Below, piece by piece: positions 46,526-55,640 of a DNA stretch of 64,000 nt. The DNA is from Brucella pseudogrignonensis (GTDB lineage: Bacteria > Pseudomonadota > Alphaproteobacteria > Rhizobiales > Rhizobiaceae), in contig NZ_NNRM01000021.1 in NCBI RefSeq assembly GCF_002252525.1, forward strand, positions 62,001-126,000, written 5' to 3'. The first letter of the stretch is position 1, and each line of letters starts with the position of its first letter. Position numbers and translations under genes: made by a program. The notes below the pieces were generated by a model. The model was not told the DNA's origin. It searched no databases and worked only from the letters and a program-made list of their open reading frames with translations.

Positions 46526-47038
46526 ATGACTTCTTCTTCTGAAGGCCGTTCTGCACCGAACGCGCCACGATCTGCAAACAAGCGTGGCGTTGCACGTCTT
46601 GCAGCCGTACAGGCGCTCTACCAGATGGATGTCGCCGGTACCGGCGTCATGGAAGTCGTGGCTGAATATGAGGCCCATCGTCTTGGCAAAGAAGTCGATG
46701 GCACACAGTATCTTGACGCCGATCCGCAGTGGTTCCGCGCCATTGTCGCGGGCGTTGTCGATAGCCAGCTCAAGCTCGACCCGATGATTCATCAGGCGCT
46801 CACAGAAGACTGGCCGCTGTCGCGTCTCGACTCGACACTGCGTGCCATCTTGCGTGCCGGTGCATGGGAATTGCAGACCCGCAAGGACGTGCCGACAGCT
46901 GTCATCGTTTCGGAATATGTGGATATCGCAAAGGCGTTCTACACTGAAGATGAGCCAAAGCTTGTTAACGCCGTGCTGGATCGTCTGGCTTTTGAACTGC
47001 GCGGCGAAAGCCGTGGTGCAAAGCCGCGTGGCCGATAA
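46526..47038 (+). CDS. nusB: Transcription antitermination factor NusB
   Basis: A 170-residue RNA-binding helical protein needed, with S10/NusE, for antitermination in rRNA operons. Family landmarks are [17 protein letters not shown], a central WFRAIVAGV segment and the end [19 protein letters not shown] plus [11 protein letters not shown]. It follows ribH by four bases, the usual rib-nusB order. The first 20 residues form a Ser/Asn-rich extension. A terminator follows. Confidence 0.95.
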   Translation: MTSSSEGRSAPNAPRSANKRGVARLAAVQALYQMDVAGTGVMEVVAEYEAHRLGKEVDGTQYLDADPQWFRAIVAGVVDSQLKLDPMIHQALTEDWPLSRLDSTLRAILRAGAWELQTRKDVPTAVIVSEYVDIAKAFYTEDEPKLVNAVLDRLAFELRGESRGAKPRGR

Positions 47039-47062
47039 ACCTTAGCCACTCAGTAAATACTC

Positions 47063-47093
47063 AAAAAGGCTGCGAGAAATCGCGGCCTTTTTT
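47063..47093 (+). terminator. Terminator of the rib-nusB operon
   Basis: A stem AAGGCTGCGA / TCGCGGCCTT with one G-T pair, a GAAA-type loop and six T residues, about 26 bases after nusB. Confidence 0.88.
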
Positions 47094-47395
47094 GCATTCT
47101 GGCACAATAAACTACGGCTTGACCTTTGCAGATAGCTTCCGCATGTTGGACATGCGGCATTGAGAATGCTGAAATGCAGAAACATCAGCCAATTATTTGA
47201 TTTCTGGTCGATGTTTTCAGATTAACAACAAGCCGAAGAAGCCCGGTGAATGGTCGGTTTCAGGCACTTCCATGCCGCTGTTCTTAGGCCCGGGGAGGGG
47301 TTTTCGGGCCTTTCATGCGCCGATGTGTGCAGGCAATCGCCACCCTTGTGAGCGGTCTGCTTGTGACTGGCGCGAGCTCATGGGAGTTGGCCTAA
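47094..47395 (+). other. hppA upstream region with two hairpins
   Basis: About 300 bases without a credible gene. A TTGACC hexamer near 47120 could be a -35 element. Two hairpins are visible: CCGCATGT-tgg-ACATGCGG (47139-47157) and AGGCCCG / CGGGCCT (47286-47311). Neither has a proper T-tract. They may be leader structures of the hppA mRNA; I do not recognise a known riboswitch. Confidence 0.5.
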
Positions 47396-49546
47396 ATGGG
47401 AACTGGAGTTCTTCTTCTCGTCATTGCCTGTGGTGTGCTTTCCGTTCTTTTTGCCGTATGGGCGATCCGCTCTGTACTTGCGGCCGATCAGGGCACACCG
47501 CGTATGCAGGAAATCGCTGGTGCCATCCGTGAAGGTGCTGCAGCCTATCTCACCCGACAATATACGACCATTGCCATTGTTGGCGTCGTGGTCTTTCTGG
47601 CAGTCTGGTATCTGCTGTCTATTTCAGCCGCCGTGGGCTTCCTCATCGGGGCTGTGCTTTCCGGGCTGACCGGCTTCATCGGTATGCATGTTTCCGTTCG
47701 TGCAAATGTGCGCACCGCACAGGCGGCATCCTTGAGCCTCGCAGGTGGTTTGGAAATTGCTTTCAAATCCGGCGCTATCACCGGGATGCTGGTGGCGGGT
47801 CTCGCACTGCTGGGCGTCTCAGTCTATTATTTTATCCTGACTGTCTGGCTGGGTTATTCGCCTTCCGACCGCACGGTCATCGATGCCCTTGTGGCACTTG
47901 GCTTCGGCGCTTCGCTCATTTCAATCTTTGCGCGCCTTGGCGGCGGCATCTTCACAAAAGGTGCTGATGTCGGTGGCGATCTCGTGGGTAAGGTCGAAGC
48001 AGGCATTCCGGAGGATGATCCACGCAATCCTGCAACCATTGCCGATAATGTCGGCGACAATGTTGGTGACTGCGCAGGCATGGCAGCGGACTTGTTCGAG
48101 ACCTATGCCGTTACAGTCGTTGCAACCATGGTTCTGGGCGCGATTTTCTTCACTGGCTCAGATGTTCTCTCAAGCGTGATGCTCTATCCGCTGGCGATTT
48201 GCGGCACTTGTGTCATCACTTCGATTGCTGGCACGTTCTTTGTCAAACTCGGCGTCAATGGCTCGATCATGGGCGCGCTTTACAAAGGCTTGATCGCAAC
48301 CGGACTTTTGTCCGTGGTGGGTTTGGCAATTGCCAACACGCTTACCATTGGCTGGGGTGAAATCGGCACTGTCGCAGGCATGTCGATCACCGGCACCAAT
48401 CTCTTCATCTGCGGGCTGATTGGTCTCGTCGTCACCGGTCTGATCGTGGTGATTACCGAATACTACACCGGAACTAACAAGCGTCCGGTCAATTCGATTG
48501 CCCAGGCTTCGGTCACTGGCCATGGCACCAATGTCATTCAAGGCTTGGCTGTTTCGCTGGAATCGACTGCTTTGCCAGCAATCGTCATTGTTGGCGGTAT
48601 CATCGGCACATATCAGCTCGCGGGCCTCTTTGGCACAGCAATTGCTGTTACGGCCATGCTTGGCATTGCCGGTATGATCGTGGCCCTCGACGCTTTTGGC
48701 CCGGTTACGGATAATGCTGGCGGTATTGCTGAAATGGCCGGCCTTGATCCGGAAGTGCGCAAATCGACAGATGCTCTCGATGCCGTCGGCAACACGACCA
48801 AGGCCGTCACCAAGGGCTATGCAATCGGATCGGCGGGTTTGGGTGCGCTTGTACTCTTCGCAGCCTATTCAAACGATCTGGCTTATTTTGCCGCCAACGG
48901 GCAAACCTATCCATATTTCGCGGATATGGGGCCGGTGTCGTTCGAGCTCTCCAATCCCTATGTGGTTGCCGGTCTGATCTTTGGTGGTCTCATCCCCTAT
49001 CTCTTTGGCGGTATGGCAATGACGGCTGTTGGTCGTGCGGGCAGTGCGGTGGTGCAGGAAGTGCGTCGTCAGTTCCGTGAGAAGCCGGGCATCATGACGG
49101 GCAAGGATCGTCCGGATTATGCGCGAGCTGTCGATCTTCTGACGAGAGCCGCCATTCGGGAGATGATTATCCCGTCGCTTCTGCCGGTTCTGGCGCCGCT
49201 TGTCGTCTATTTCGGCGTGTTGCTGATCTCAGGCTCCAAAGCTGCAGCCTTTGCAGCACTCGGTGCCTCGCTGCTGGGCGTCATCATCAACGGTTTGTTC
49301 GTGGCTATATCCATGACATCCGGCGGTGGCGCCTGGGATAATGCCAAGAAGAGCTTCGAAGATGGCTTTACGGATGCTGACGGTGTGAAACACCTCAAGG
49401 GATCGGAAGCGCATAAGGCTTCCGTGACTGGCGATACCGTCGGCGATCCTTACAAGGATACGGCAGGTCCAGCTGTTAATCCTGCAATCAAGATCACCAA
49501 CATCGTGGCACTCTTGCTGCTTGCGGTGCTGGCTCACATGGCTTGA
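47396..49546 (+). CDS. hppA: Membrane-bound proton-translocating pyrophosphatase, K+-insensitive type
   Basis: A 716-residue integral membrane pump that hydrolyses pyrophosphate and pumps protons out of the cytoplasm. About 15-16 transmembrane segments are visible. The pyrophosphate site motifs are present ([20 protein letters not shown] quoted in part as [12 protein letters not shown], then [17 protein letters not shown]). The K+ determinant reads [10 protein letters not shown]: Lys, not Ala, at the key position, marking the K+-independent class found in alphaproteobacteria. A leader of 300 bases precedes the gene and a terminator follows. Confidence 0.95.
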   Translation: MGTGVLLLVIACGVLSVLFAVWAIRSVLAADQGTPRMQEIAGAIREGAAAYLTRQYTTIAIVGVVVFLAVWYLLSISAAVGFLIGAVLSGLTGFIGMHVSVRANVRTAQAASLSLAGGLEIAFKSGAITGMLVAGLALLGVSVYYFILTVWLGYSPSDRTVIDALVALGFGASLISIFARLGGGIFTKGADVGGDLVGKVEAGIPEDDPRNPATIADNVGDNVGDCAGMAADLFETYAVTVVATMVLGAIFFTGSDVLSSVMLYPLAICGTCVITSIAGTFFVKLGVNGSIMGALYKGLIATGLLSVVGLAIANTLTIGWGEIGTVAGMSITGTNLFICGLIGLVVTGLIVVITEYYTGTNKRPVNSIAQASVTGHGTNVIQGLAVSLESTALPAIVIVGGIIGTYQLAGLFGTAIAVTAMLGIAGMIVALDAFGPVTDNAGGIAEMAGLDPEVRKSTDALDAVGNTTKAVTKGYAIGSAGLGALVLFAAYSNDLAYFAANGQTYPYFADMGPVSFELSNPYVVAGLIFGGLIPYLFGGMAMTAVGRAGSAVVQEVRRQFREKPGIMTGKDRPDYARAVDLLTRAAIREMIIPSLLPVLAPLVVYFGVLLISGSKAAAFAALGASLLGVIINGLFVAISMTSGGGAWDNAKKSFEDGFTDADGVKHLKGSEAHKASVTGDTVGDPYKDTAGPAVNPAIKITNIVALLLLAVLAHMA

Positions 49547-49558
49547 TGAAGCACTAAT

Positions 49559-49591
49559 AAAAAAGCCCCTCCAAAAGAGGGGCTTTTTTTA
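49559..49591. terminator. Bidirectional terminator between hppA and bamE
   Basis: A stem AAGCCCCTC / GAGGGGCTT with A residues on one side and a long T-run on the other, between convergent hppA and bamE. Confidence 0.9.
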
Positions 49592-49606
49592 ATTCTTTGT
49601 ATTGGA

Positions 49607-50134
49607 TCAGTTGTTCGCGCCGCCAGCAGCACCCGGCAATGATGTCGGAGCTTTGGAAACGCCCTGAATAATCTGACCAATGAAGGTCTGGTCCTTGCCG
49701 CCAGTTGGCGTGGTGCGCGATACGAAATCGAACAGCTTGCCGTCCTGAAGGCCGTAATTGGCAATATTGCTGACCTTGCCGTCCTTGTCGAAGTAAACGG
49801 CCAGGATATGACGGTCGATAATTTTGGGCTTCATGAACTGAGCCGCACGATAACGCTTCTGCGAAATGTAATAAAACACTTCGTTATCGAAGGTCGCCGT
49901 AGTGGATGGCGTACCGAGTGCGAGAAGCACCTGTTCACGGCTGGAGCCAACCGGAACCGAATCAAGTGCCTCCTGATCGAGCACGTAACCCTCTGTAAGT
50001 GTTTCCGACGGGTTTAGCGTGGACGCAGTGTTGCATCCGGCGAGAGCCGCCGAAAAGAGAATTGCTGTGCCTGCGAGAAGGGCACGCTGTTTGCGTGCGC
50101 TTAGGAAAATTCGCTGCAACAAAGACCTCTCCAT
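49607..50134 (-). CDS. bamE: Outer-membrane assembly lipoprotein BamE (SmpA/OmlA family)
   Basis: A 175-residue lipoprotein. The signal peptide ends in the lipobox LAGC (Cys34 lipidated). The mature part has the SmpA/OmlA fold: LDSVPVGSSREQVLLALGTPS, FYYISQKRYRAAQF and VYFDKDGKVSNIANYGLQDG. It is part of the BAM complex that inserts beta-barrel proteins in the outer membrane. The C-terminal Ala/Gly-rich tail is typical of alphaproteobacterial members. It is divergent from the cytochrome bc1 chaperone gene. Confidence 0.93.
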   Translation of the reverse strand: MERSLLQRIFLSARKQRALLAGTAILFSAALAGCNTASTLNPSETLTEGYVLDQEALDSVPVGSSREQVLLALGTPSTTATFDNEVFYYISQKRYRAAQFMKPKIIDRHILAVYFDKDGKVSNIANYGLQDGKLFDFVSRTTPTGGKDQTFIGQIIQGVSKAPTSLPGAAGGANN

Positions 50135-50223
50135 ACATTCTATATCAGCGCGGCACTTTCGCCGTCGGGAGAACTTCGGTAAACCACCTTGCTTCTGGAT
50201 GCAACAAGTACGGTCGTACGGGA

Positions 50224-50781
50224 ATGATTCTTCGACTTTTTCGCCGCAAATCTAAAGCAAATGAGACAGTTGTGCTTCGCGTTTACGAGACGATCGTGGC
50301 AGCGGCGCGGCAAAAGCGTTTTTATGCACAATTTCAAGTGCCTGATACGCCTCTCGGTCGCTATGAAATGCTCTCAGTCCATATTTTTCTCGCTCTTCAT
50401 CGCATGAAAGGCGAAAAATCTGCATTATTGCCGCTTGCGCAGGACATTGCAGACGAATTTTTCAAGGATGTCGATCATTCCTTGCGGGAATTGGGAATCG
50501 GTGATCAGGGCGTTCCCAAGCGCATGAAAAAGCTTGCACGTATGTTTTATGGTCGTGTCAGCTCTTATGGGACTGCATTGGATGCTGATGATCGCGACAA
50601 GCTGGCAACAGCTTTGACACGCAATATCCGCCCGGACCTCGAATTATGGCCGCATTCTCACTATTTGAGTGAATATCTGTTTGCTTGCCGTGATCGGCTG
50701 GCAAAAATTGAGGACAGTGCTTTGGCGGCAGGCGACATATCCTTTATGGATGCTGACGAGATGGCGTTTGCGCCAATATAG
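50224..50781 (+). CDS. Ubiquinol-cytochrome c chaperone family protein (Cbp3/UQCC-like)
   Basis: A 185-residue helical protein. The pattern VYETIVAAARQKRFYAQFQVPDTPLGRYEML, read in parts, and the later ELGIGDQGVPKRMKKLARMFYGRV segment match the ubiquinol-cytochrome c chaperone domain, which in mitochondria helps make cytochrome b. The bacterial role, probably in bc1 complex assembly, is inferred. The start is the ATG at 50224; the ribosome site is weak. It is followed directly by a family A repeat. Confidence 0.88.
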   Translation: MILRLFRRKSKANETVVLRVYETIVAAARQKRFYAQFQVPDTPLGRYEMLSVHIFLALHRMKGEKSALLPLAQDIADEFFKDVDHSLRELGIGDQGVPKRMKKLARMFYGRVSSYGTALDADDRDKLATALTRNIRPDLELWPHSHYLSEYLFACRDRLAKIEDSALAAGDISFMDADEMAFAPI

Positions 50782-50870
50782 CATTTCCCGCAAAGCTGCG
50801 AAGCGGTTTGCGTCGGATAATGCATAAAAACAAACAGTTACAGCGGTTCAATATTAACTGGAACCGCTGC
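50781..50870 (+). repeat. Family A intergenic repeat, complete copy (A4)
   Basis: Starts one base before the end of the chaperone stop codon region: GCATTTCCCGCAAAGCTG, GAAGCGGTTTGCGTCGG, then ATAAAAACAAACAGTTA and the hairpin CAGCGGTT / AACCGCTG (50841-50869). It is the inverse of copies A1 and A2. Confidence 0.8.
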
Positions 50871-50896
50871 AAATAACGAAACAAAGGCTAAAGAGA

Positions 50897-51454
50897 ATGA
50901 CTGATAAACCGGCGCTGACCTATCCCGTTCCGGTTCTGCATCTGCCCCCCAAGGGCATAACGGTGAAGATTGGGACCACTGACAAGGAAAGAGCTGCTTT
51001 GGCTGCCCAGCATGGCTTAGAGGCCGTGAATTCCTTTGCTGCAGAGTTTTTGCTGACGCCTTGGAAAAAGAGCGGCATTCGTTTGCGCGGAACCGTCAAT
51101 GCGGAAATCGTGCAGTCATGCGTGGTTACACTTGAGCCGCTTAATGCGACGATTGCGGAAGAAGTCGATACGATCTTCGTGCCAGAAAATTCACGCCTTG
51201 CCAAAATTCAGCTTGATGAGAGCGGAGAATTGCTGCTGGACGCCGATGGCGCGGATATTCCCGAGACTTTTGCTGGCGACAAAATTGATATTGGCGCTGT
51301 CGCTGAAGAATTTTTCGAACTGGCGCTCGATCCATACCCTCGCAAACCCGGCCTGCCTGACGATGCCGAGCCAGCCGTATTTGGCGATGTTGAAGAGGAA
51401 GAGAAGCCTGATTCGCCTTTTGCCAAGCTCTCGGAATGGTCCAAGAAGCCCTGA
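50897..51454 (+). CDS. YceD/DUF177 family protein
   Basis: A 185-residue protein of the YceD family. The conserved centre GTVNAEIVQSCVVTLEPL (with the invariant Cys) and the C-terminal acidic stretch DEEE-type FGDVEEEEKPDSPFAKL are present. In many bacteria this gene precedes rpmF-plsX-fabH and affects 23S rRNA maturation; here it directly precedes plsX without rpmF, as is usual in Rhizobiales. The biochemical role is not settled. Confidence 0.9.
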   Translation: MTDKPALTYPVPVLHLPPKGITVKIGTTDKERAALAAQHGLEAVNSFAAEFLLTPWKKSGIRLRGTVNAEIVQSCVVTLEPLNATIAEEVDTIFVPENSRLAKIQLDESGELLLDADGADIPETFAGDKIDIGAVAEEFFELALDPYPRKPGLPDDAEPAVFGDVEEEEKPDSPFAKLSEWSKKP

Positions 51455-51572
51455 TTTAACCGATGCTTGAGAGAATCTGGTTGTGCGCGACCGGAAAAAC
51501 ACTATTTTCGCGGAAAACCCCTATGTTTATAAAGAAGCAAATGGGGCAGGGATCGCACAGGAATAATCAATA

Positions 51573-52631
51573 GTGATAAAAATTTCGATTGACGCCATGG
51601 GCGGTGATTTTGGCCCTGAAGTGGTCATCCCTGGTGCTGCGAAGGCGCTTGAGCGTCATCCTGATATCCGGTTTATTTTCTTCGGTCTGGCTGGTCAGGT
51701 CGAGCCCATACTTGCGCGTTATCCAAAGCTACAAGCTGCTTCCGAGTTCCGCGCCAGTCAGGTTGCGATCAAAATGGATGACAAACCAAGTCAGGCGCTG
51801 CGCGCTGGTCGGGGCAAGTCTTCCATGTGGCAGGCGATTGAAGCGGTAAAGACCGGCGACGCTGATGTCTGCGTTTCTGCTGGTAATACCGGCGCACTGA
51901 TGGCCATGTCCAAATTCTGCCTTCGTATGCTGTCTGATGTCGAGCGTCCGGCAATTGCCGGTATCTGGCCTACACTGCGTGGCGAGAGCATCGTTCTCGA
52001 CGTTGGCGCAACGATTGGTGCCGATGCACGTCAGCTTGTCGATTACGCGGTTATGGGCGCGGGTATGGCGCGGGCGCTTTTTGAGGTGCGCAAGCCGACT
52101 GTCGGTCTCCTCAATGTCGGTACGGAAGAAGTCAAAGGTCTCGACGAGATTAAGGAAGCTGCCCAGATTCTGCGCGATACACCGCTGGAGGGTTTGCAAT
52201 ATACGGGCTTCGTCGAAGGAAATGATATTGGCAAAGGCACGGTCGATGTCGTCGTCACAGAAGGCTTTACCGGCAATATCGCTCTGAAAGCCGCCGAAGG
52301 CACTGCTCGTCAGATGGCAACCCTTCTGCGCCAAGCCATGAGCCGTACCTTGCTTGCCAAGATCGGTTATATTTTTGCCAAGGGTGCATTTGATCGTATT
52401 CGCGAGAAGATGGACCCGAACAAGGTGAATGGCGGCGTTCTTCTTGGATTGAGCGGTATTGTTATCAAGAGCCATGGCGGCGCAACGGCAGAAGGTTTCT
52501 GCTCGGCGGTCGAAGTCGGCTATGACATGGTGCGTAATAAGCTTCTTCAGAAGATTGAAGCGGATCTGGCGCATTTCCACCACAGTCATCCGCATTCTGC
52601 GTCTAATGACGGAAACGAAACAGCCAAATGA
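51573..52631 (+). CDS. plsX: Phosphate acyltransferase PlsX
   Basis: A 352-residue soluble enzyme that makes acyl-phosphate from acyl-ACP for phospholipid synthesis. The start is a GTG (read [15 protein letters not shown]) with AGGAA ten bases upstream. The family motifs [15 protein letters not shown] and [16 protein letters not shown] are clear. The last 15 residues are a His/Ser-rich tail ([11 protein letters not shown]), unusual but also seen in relatives. fabH follows after about 80 bases. Confidence 0.95.
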   Translation: MIKISIDAMGGDFGPEVVIPGAAKALERHPDIRFIFFGLAGQVEPILARYPKLQAASEFRASQVAIKMDDKPSQALRAGRGKSSMWQAIEAVKTGDADVCVSAGNTGALMAMSKFCLRMLSDVERPAIAGIWPTLRGESIVLDVGATIGADARQLVDYAVMGAGMARALFEVRKPTVGLLNVGTEEVKGLDEIKEAAQILRDTPLEGLQYTGFVEGNDIGKGTVDVVVTEGFTGNIALKAAEGTARQMATLLRQAMSRTLLAKIGYIFAKGAFDRIREKMDPNKVNGGVLLGLSGIVIKSHGGATAEGFCSAVEVGYDMVRNKLLQKIEADLAHFHHSHPHSASNDGNETAK

Positions 52632-52709
52632 TAATTAACCCATAACAGGGTATGAATTTTGACCAGCAGGCGTGGGTCTGCGATGGTCAGGCTAGGACAG
52701 GAAAACAAG

Positions 52710-53681
52710 ATGATAAGATCTGTCGTAAGAGGTATTGGTTCGGCTCTGCCTAAGCGGATCATGAAGAATTCCGATTTTGAGGGCGTGGTTGAAACCTCTG
52801 ACGAATGGATTGTCCAGCGTACAGGTATTCGTCAGCGTCACATTGCTGGCGAAGGCGAAACGACAGTATCGTTGGGTGCGGCTGCTGCCCGCGCTGCATT
52901 GGAAAATGCTGGCCTGAAGGCTTCTGATATCGATCTCGTTTTGGTCGCAACCTCGACGCCAAACCATACGTTTCCTGCAAGCGCAGTCGAAATTCAGCGC
53001 GAACTCGGCATCACGACCGGCTTTGCATTCGATCTGCAGGCGGTTTGCAGTGGCTTCATCTATGCCGTTACGACTGCTGACCTCTATATTCGTGGCGGAC
53101 TCGCACGTCGCGTTCTGGTTATCGGCGCAGAAACCTTCTCGCGCATTCTCGACTGGAATGATCGCACGACCTGCGTTCTGTTTGGCGACGGTGCCGGCGC
53201 GTTGGTTCTCGAAGCCGGCGAAGGCAAGGGCCTAACCTCTGATCGTGGTATTTTAGCTGCCAACCTTCGTTCCGACGGCAATCACAAGGAAAAACTCTTT
53301 GTGGATGGCGGCCCGTCGACGACACAGACGGTCGGTCATCTGCGCATGGAAGGCCGTGAAGTCTTCAAACATGCCGTGGGCATGATCACAGACGTGATCG
53401 AAGCATCCTTTGCTGAAACGGGCCTTAGCGCCGACGATATCGACTGGTTTGTGCCGCATCAGGCCAACAAGCGCATTATCGATGCTTCGGCTAAGAAGCT
53501 GAATATAGCTGAGGAAAAGGTCGTGATAACCGTTGATAGACACGGCAACACCTCTGCTGCGTCGGTTCCGTTGGCTCTTGCTACGGCTGTCGCTGATGGT
53601 CGTATCAAGAAGGGCGACCTCGTTCTTCTGGAAGCTATGGGCGGTGGATTTACCTGGGGCGCAGTTTTATTGCGCTGGTAA
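52710..53681 (+). CDS. fabH: 3-oxoacyl-ACP synthase III (KAS III)
   Basis: A 323-residue thiolase-fold enzyme that begins fatty-acid synthesis by joining acetyl-CoA and malonyl-ACP. The catalytic triad is present: Cys113 in AVCSGFIYA, His250 in VPHQANKR and Asn280 in RHGNTSAAS. The start is the ATG at 52710 after an AGGAAAA site; a longer in-frame start adds 17 residues without a ribosome site. It lies in the common plsX-fabH-ihfA order. Confidence 0.97.
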   Translation: MIRSVVRGIGSALPKRIMKNSDFEGVVETSDEWIVQRTGIRQRHIAGEGETTVSLGAAAARAALENAGLKASDIDLVLVATSTPNHTFPASAVEIQRELGITTGFAFDLQAVCSGFIYAVTTADLYIRGGLARRVLVIGAETFSRILDWNDRTTCVLFGDGAGALVLEAGEGKGLTSDRGILAANLRSDGNHKEKLFVDGGPSTTQTVGHLRMEGREVFKHAVGMITDVIEASFAETGLSADDIDWFVPHQANKRIIDASAKKLNIAEEKVVITVDRHGNTSAASVPLALATAVADGRIKKGDLVLLEAMGGGFTWGAVLLRW

Positions 53682-53696
53682 TAAAAAAATTGATGG

Positions 53697-53716
53697 GCCG
53701 CGAGGAAACTCGCGGC
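53697..53716 (+). other. GNRA-type hairpin between fabH and ihfA
   Basis: An eight-base perfect stem GCCGCGAG / CTCGCGGC closed by a four-base GAAA loop, 15 bases after fabH. The following bases have too few T residues for a strong terminator, so it may be a partial terminator or a processing barrier before ihfA. Confidence 0.6.
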
Positions 53717-53798
53717 TTGACCACACCGCTTTTATTTGTGTAACCTCCTGTCACTTAAGGATATTATCTGTTCAAACACTAACCAGGTAGGTTCGGTT

Positions 53799-54122
53799 AT
53801 GGGAGGTAAGACGGTCACACGCGCTGATCTGGCAGAGGCTGTTTACCGAAAGGTAGGCCTGTCCAGAACAGAATCGGCGGCTCTGGTCGAGATGATACTC
53901 GATGAAGTCTGTGACGCCATCGTCAACGGTGAAACTGTGAAGCTGTCGTCTTTCGCGACATTTCAAGTCCGTGACAAGAATGAGCGCATCGGCCGTAATC
54001 CGAAGACTGGCGAGGAAGTTCCTATTCTCCCACGCCGCGTCATGACGTTCAAAGCTTCTAACGTTCTCAAGCAGCGTATTCTGCAGGAACACCAGAAGCG
54101 TAGCGCAAAAGGCGCCAAGTAA
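53799..54122 (+). CDS. ihfA: Integration host factor subunit alpha
   Basis: A 107-residue DNA-bending protein of the HU/IHF family: [19 protein letters not shown] at the N-terminus, the [19 protein letters not shown] beta arm and the conserved [20 protein letters not shown] quoted here as [12 protein letters not shown]. It pairs with IhfB. The ATG at 53799 follows an AGGTAGG site. A MerR-type gene comes next, as in many alphaproteobacteria. Confidence 0.95.
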   Translation: MGGKTVTRADLAEAVYRKVGLSRTESAALVEMILDEVCDAIVNGETVKLSSFATFQVRDKNERIGRNPKTGEEVPILPRRVMTFKASNVLKQRILQEHQKRSAKGAK

Positions 54123-54135
54123 TCACCTCATATAG

Positions 54136-54160
54136 ATAAAGAGAGATTTGTCTCTTTTAT
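54136..54160 (+). terminator. Probable terminator of ihfA
   Basis: An AT-rich stem ATAAAGAGA / TCTCTTTTAT-type with a short loop, 14 bases after ihfA and followed by further T-rich sequence; weaker than the other terminators. Confidence 0.6.
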
Positions 54161-54484
54161 CTCTTCGTCCTCACCGGACGAAGTATTTCCGCTTGCTTAT
54201 TTATCCAGTGACATCTGTAAATCCGAAAACTGTGCCTCTTCCTGTAATATATGAAGGGGTGCTTATAAAGTTCTGATATTATATAATCGACGGATAAAGC
54301 GAGTCGTTTCGCTAATATAACAGACCGAAAAGTAGGGGCTTTTCATCCCAACTTTTTGTGTTAAACGCCGTTAGATTATTATGATATTATGGCCGGCGCT
54401 GATTGATGTGCCGATTGCCATTTGAACTATCTGGACTGGCAGGTTCGCCCAAAAGACGACCACACCACTGGAAAGGGCAAGCAG
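54161..54484 (+). other. ihfA-merR intergenic region
   Basis: About 320 AT-rich bases without a gene. A hairpin CTTCGTCC / GGACGAAG is present near 54164-54183, and the stretch 54250-54330 (TATAAT-like runs) probably contains the merR promoter. No RNA gene is recognised. Confidence 0.45.
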
Positions 54485-55024
54485 ATGGACAAAAGCCCTG
54501 ATGCATTCAGGACTATTAGCGAAGTTGCCGAGGATCTCGATCTCCCTCAGCATGTACTGCGTTTCTGGGAAACGCGTTTCACCCAGATAAAGCCTATGAA
54601 GCGAGGCGGTGGTCGCCGCTATTATCGTCCGCTGGATGTTGAGCTTCTCAAGGGTATTCGTCATCTGCTTTATGATCAGGGCTACACCATCAAGGGTGTG
54701 CAGCGTCTGCTTCGCGAGAACAACGCACAGTTCATCATTGCCTTGGGTAATGGCGATGTGCAGGCTATTGAAGCGATCACGCGCCAGAAACAGGCTGCGG
54801 CTGAAAAGCAGGCAATGGAAAATGCCGCTGATCATGAAATGGCTTTGCCGAACGGCATCAAGGCACCACAACCTGCACGCAAGCTGTTCGGATTGCTGAA
54901 GGGTGAAGAAGACGGGCCGATCGGTGCCGATGGCAAGCGGCCATCGAAAGACAATCGTTCGCTGTTGCAGGAAGCGCTTTTTGATCTGCTTGAATGTAAG
55001 CGACTATTGGATCAGGTTCGCTAG
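54485..55024 (+). CDS. MerR family transcriptional regulator
   Basis: A 179-residue regulator. The N-terminal winged helix reads [20 protein letters not shown], then [16 protein letters not shown] and a coiled helix [17 protein letters not shown]. No metal-binding Cys is seen, so it is not a MerR metal sensor. The C-terminal part is disordered and Lys/Ala-rich before a short helical end. The gene commonly follows ihfA in Rhizobiales; its targets are unknown. The start ATG comes after GGAAAGGG. Confidence 0.9.
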   Translation: MDKSPDAFRTISEVAEDLDLPQHVLRFWETRFTQIKPMKRGGGRRYYRPLDVELLKGIRHLLYDQGYTIKGVQRLLRENNAQFIIALGNGDVQAIEAITRQKQAAAEKQAMENAADHEMALPNGIKAPQPARKLFGLLKGEEDGPIGADGKRPSKDNRSLLQEALFDLLECKRLLDQVR

Positions 55025-55126
55025 AGCATTTTGCATTTAAGCTGAACCATTCGAAACGCTCTATCTTTTTGTTTTTACGCATGTCTTTGCCCGAAAACTG
55101 GTGTCTGGTTTTGAGAGACGTGCTCA
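55023..55126 (-). repeat. Family A-related repeat, divergent copy (A5)
   Basis: Starts AGAGCATTTTGCATTTAAG inside the merR stop codon, with AGAGC / GCTCT ends around 55023-55062, then the tail CTTTTTGTTTTTACGCATG shared with A1/A2, a CCGAAAACTGG / TCTGGTTTTG part and a final GTGCTC. It mixes A and B traits. Confidence 0.65.
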
Positions 55127-55151
55127 AAGAACGTAATTGAATAGAGATAAT

Positions 55152-55184
55152 AAAAAGGGAGGCTTTTGCCTCCCTTTCTTTTTC
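55152..55184. terminator. Bidirectional terminator between merR and sugE
   Basis: A ten-base stem AAAGGGAGGC / GCCTCCCTTT with a four-base loop, with A residues to the left and a T-rich run to the right, just beyond the sugE stop codon. Confidence 0.9.
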
Positions 55185-55186
55185 GG

Positions 55187-55504
55187 TTATGTCGATGAGA
55201 GTTTGAGCCCGACGATGCCCGCGAGAATGAGCGAGACGCTTAAAATCCGGAAGAACGTCGCAGCTTCGCCCAGAATGACAATGCCCACCACGAATGCACC
55301 CAAGGCACCGATTCCGGTCCAGATTGCATAAGCTGTGCCCAATGGCAGGCTACGCATGGCAATTGACAGCAGTGCAAAGCTGCCGATCATCGTTACGATG
55401 GTGATGATTGTCGGCGTCAGAAGAGAGAATCCTTCTGACTTTTTCATAAAATAGGCCCAGACGATTTCAAGGCCGCCCGCAAGTACGAGATAAATCCATG
55501 CCAT
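55187..55504 (-). CDS. sugE: SMR family guanidinium exporter, SugE/Gdx type
   Basis: A 105-residue four-helix inner-membrane protein. It begins [21 protein letters not shown], quoted in full only to [14 protein letters not shown], with the essential Glu13 in helix 1, and includes the [16 protein letters not shown] segment in helix 3, both typical of the SugE/Gdx branch rather than the EmrE drug branch. Members of this branch exchange guanidinium ions for protons and export them as antiparallel dimers. A guanidine-II riboswitch lies directly upstream, which strongly supports guanidinium as the substrate. The gene lies downstream of the riboswitch-controlled atpB paralogue. Confidence 0.92.
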   Translation of the reverse strand: MAWIYLVLAGGLEIVWAYFMKKSEGFSLLTPTIITIVTMIGSFALLSIAMRSLPLGTAYAIWTGIGALGAFVVGIVILGEAATFFRILSVSLILAGIVGLKLSST

Positions 55505-55510
55505 TATAGT

Positions 55511-55565
55511 GCTCCTTGGGTATGGGCCGTCCCATATTTGAAGGAACGAAAGGTCGTCCTTTCGC
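55511..55565 (-). ncRNA. Guanidine-II (mini-ykkC) riboswitch of sugE
   Basis: Two small hairpins, read on the minus strand: P1 CGAAAGG-ACGA-CCTTTCG (55547-55564) and P2 TATGGG-ACGG-CCCATA (55521-55536), separated by ten bases, with the AAGGAG ribosome site four bases after P2 and the sugE start at 55502-55504. Two stems with ACGR tetraloops are the defining features of this riboswitch class, which pairs the two loops around guanidine to free the ribosome site. Confidence 0.93.
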
Positions 55566-55579
55566 TCTGGTATTGGGTT

Positions 55580-55640
55580 TCGAGCGCATCCCGAAAAGTG
55601 TGAAACAGTTTTCAGATGAAGATGCGCGTTAAAGCTCTAG
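55580..55640 (+). repeat. Family B repeat, shortened copy (B4) between the atpB paralogue and the sugE riboswitch
   Basis: Begins TCGAGCGCATCCCGAAAAG (55580 onwards), then TGTGAAACAGTTTTCAG and ends in AAAGCTCTAG. Its right end includes the stop codon of the atpB paralogue. It separates the two guanidine-controlled genes. Confidence 0.75.

Noticed and set aside
47197-47532. Frame overlapping the hppA start
   Set aside because: The region is better explained as the hppA leader; the frame runs into hppA in another register and has no domain.
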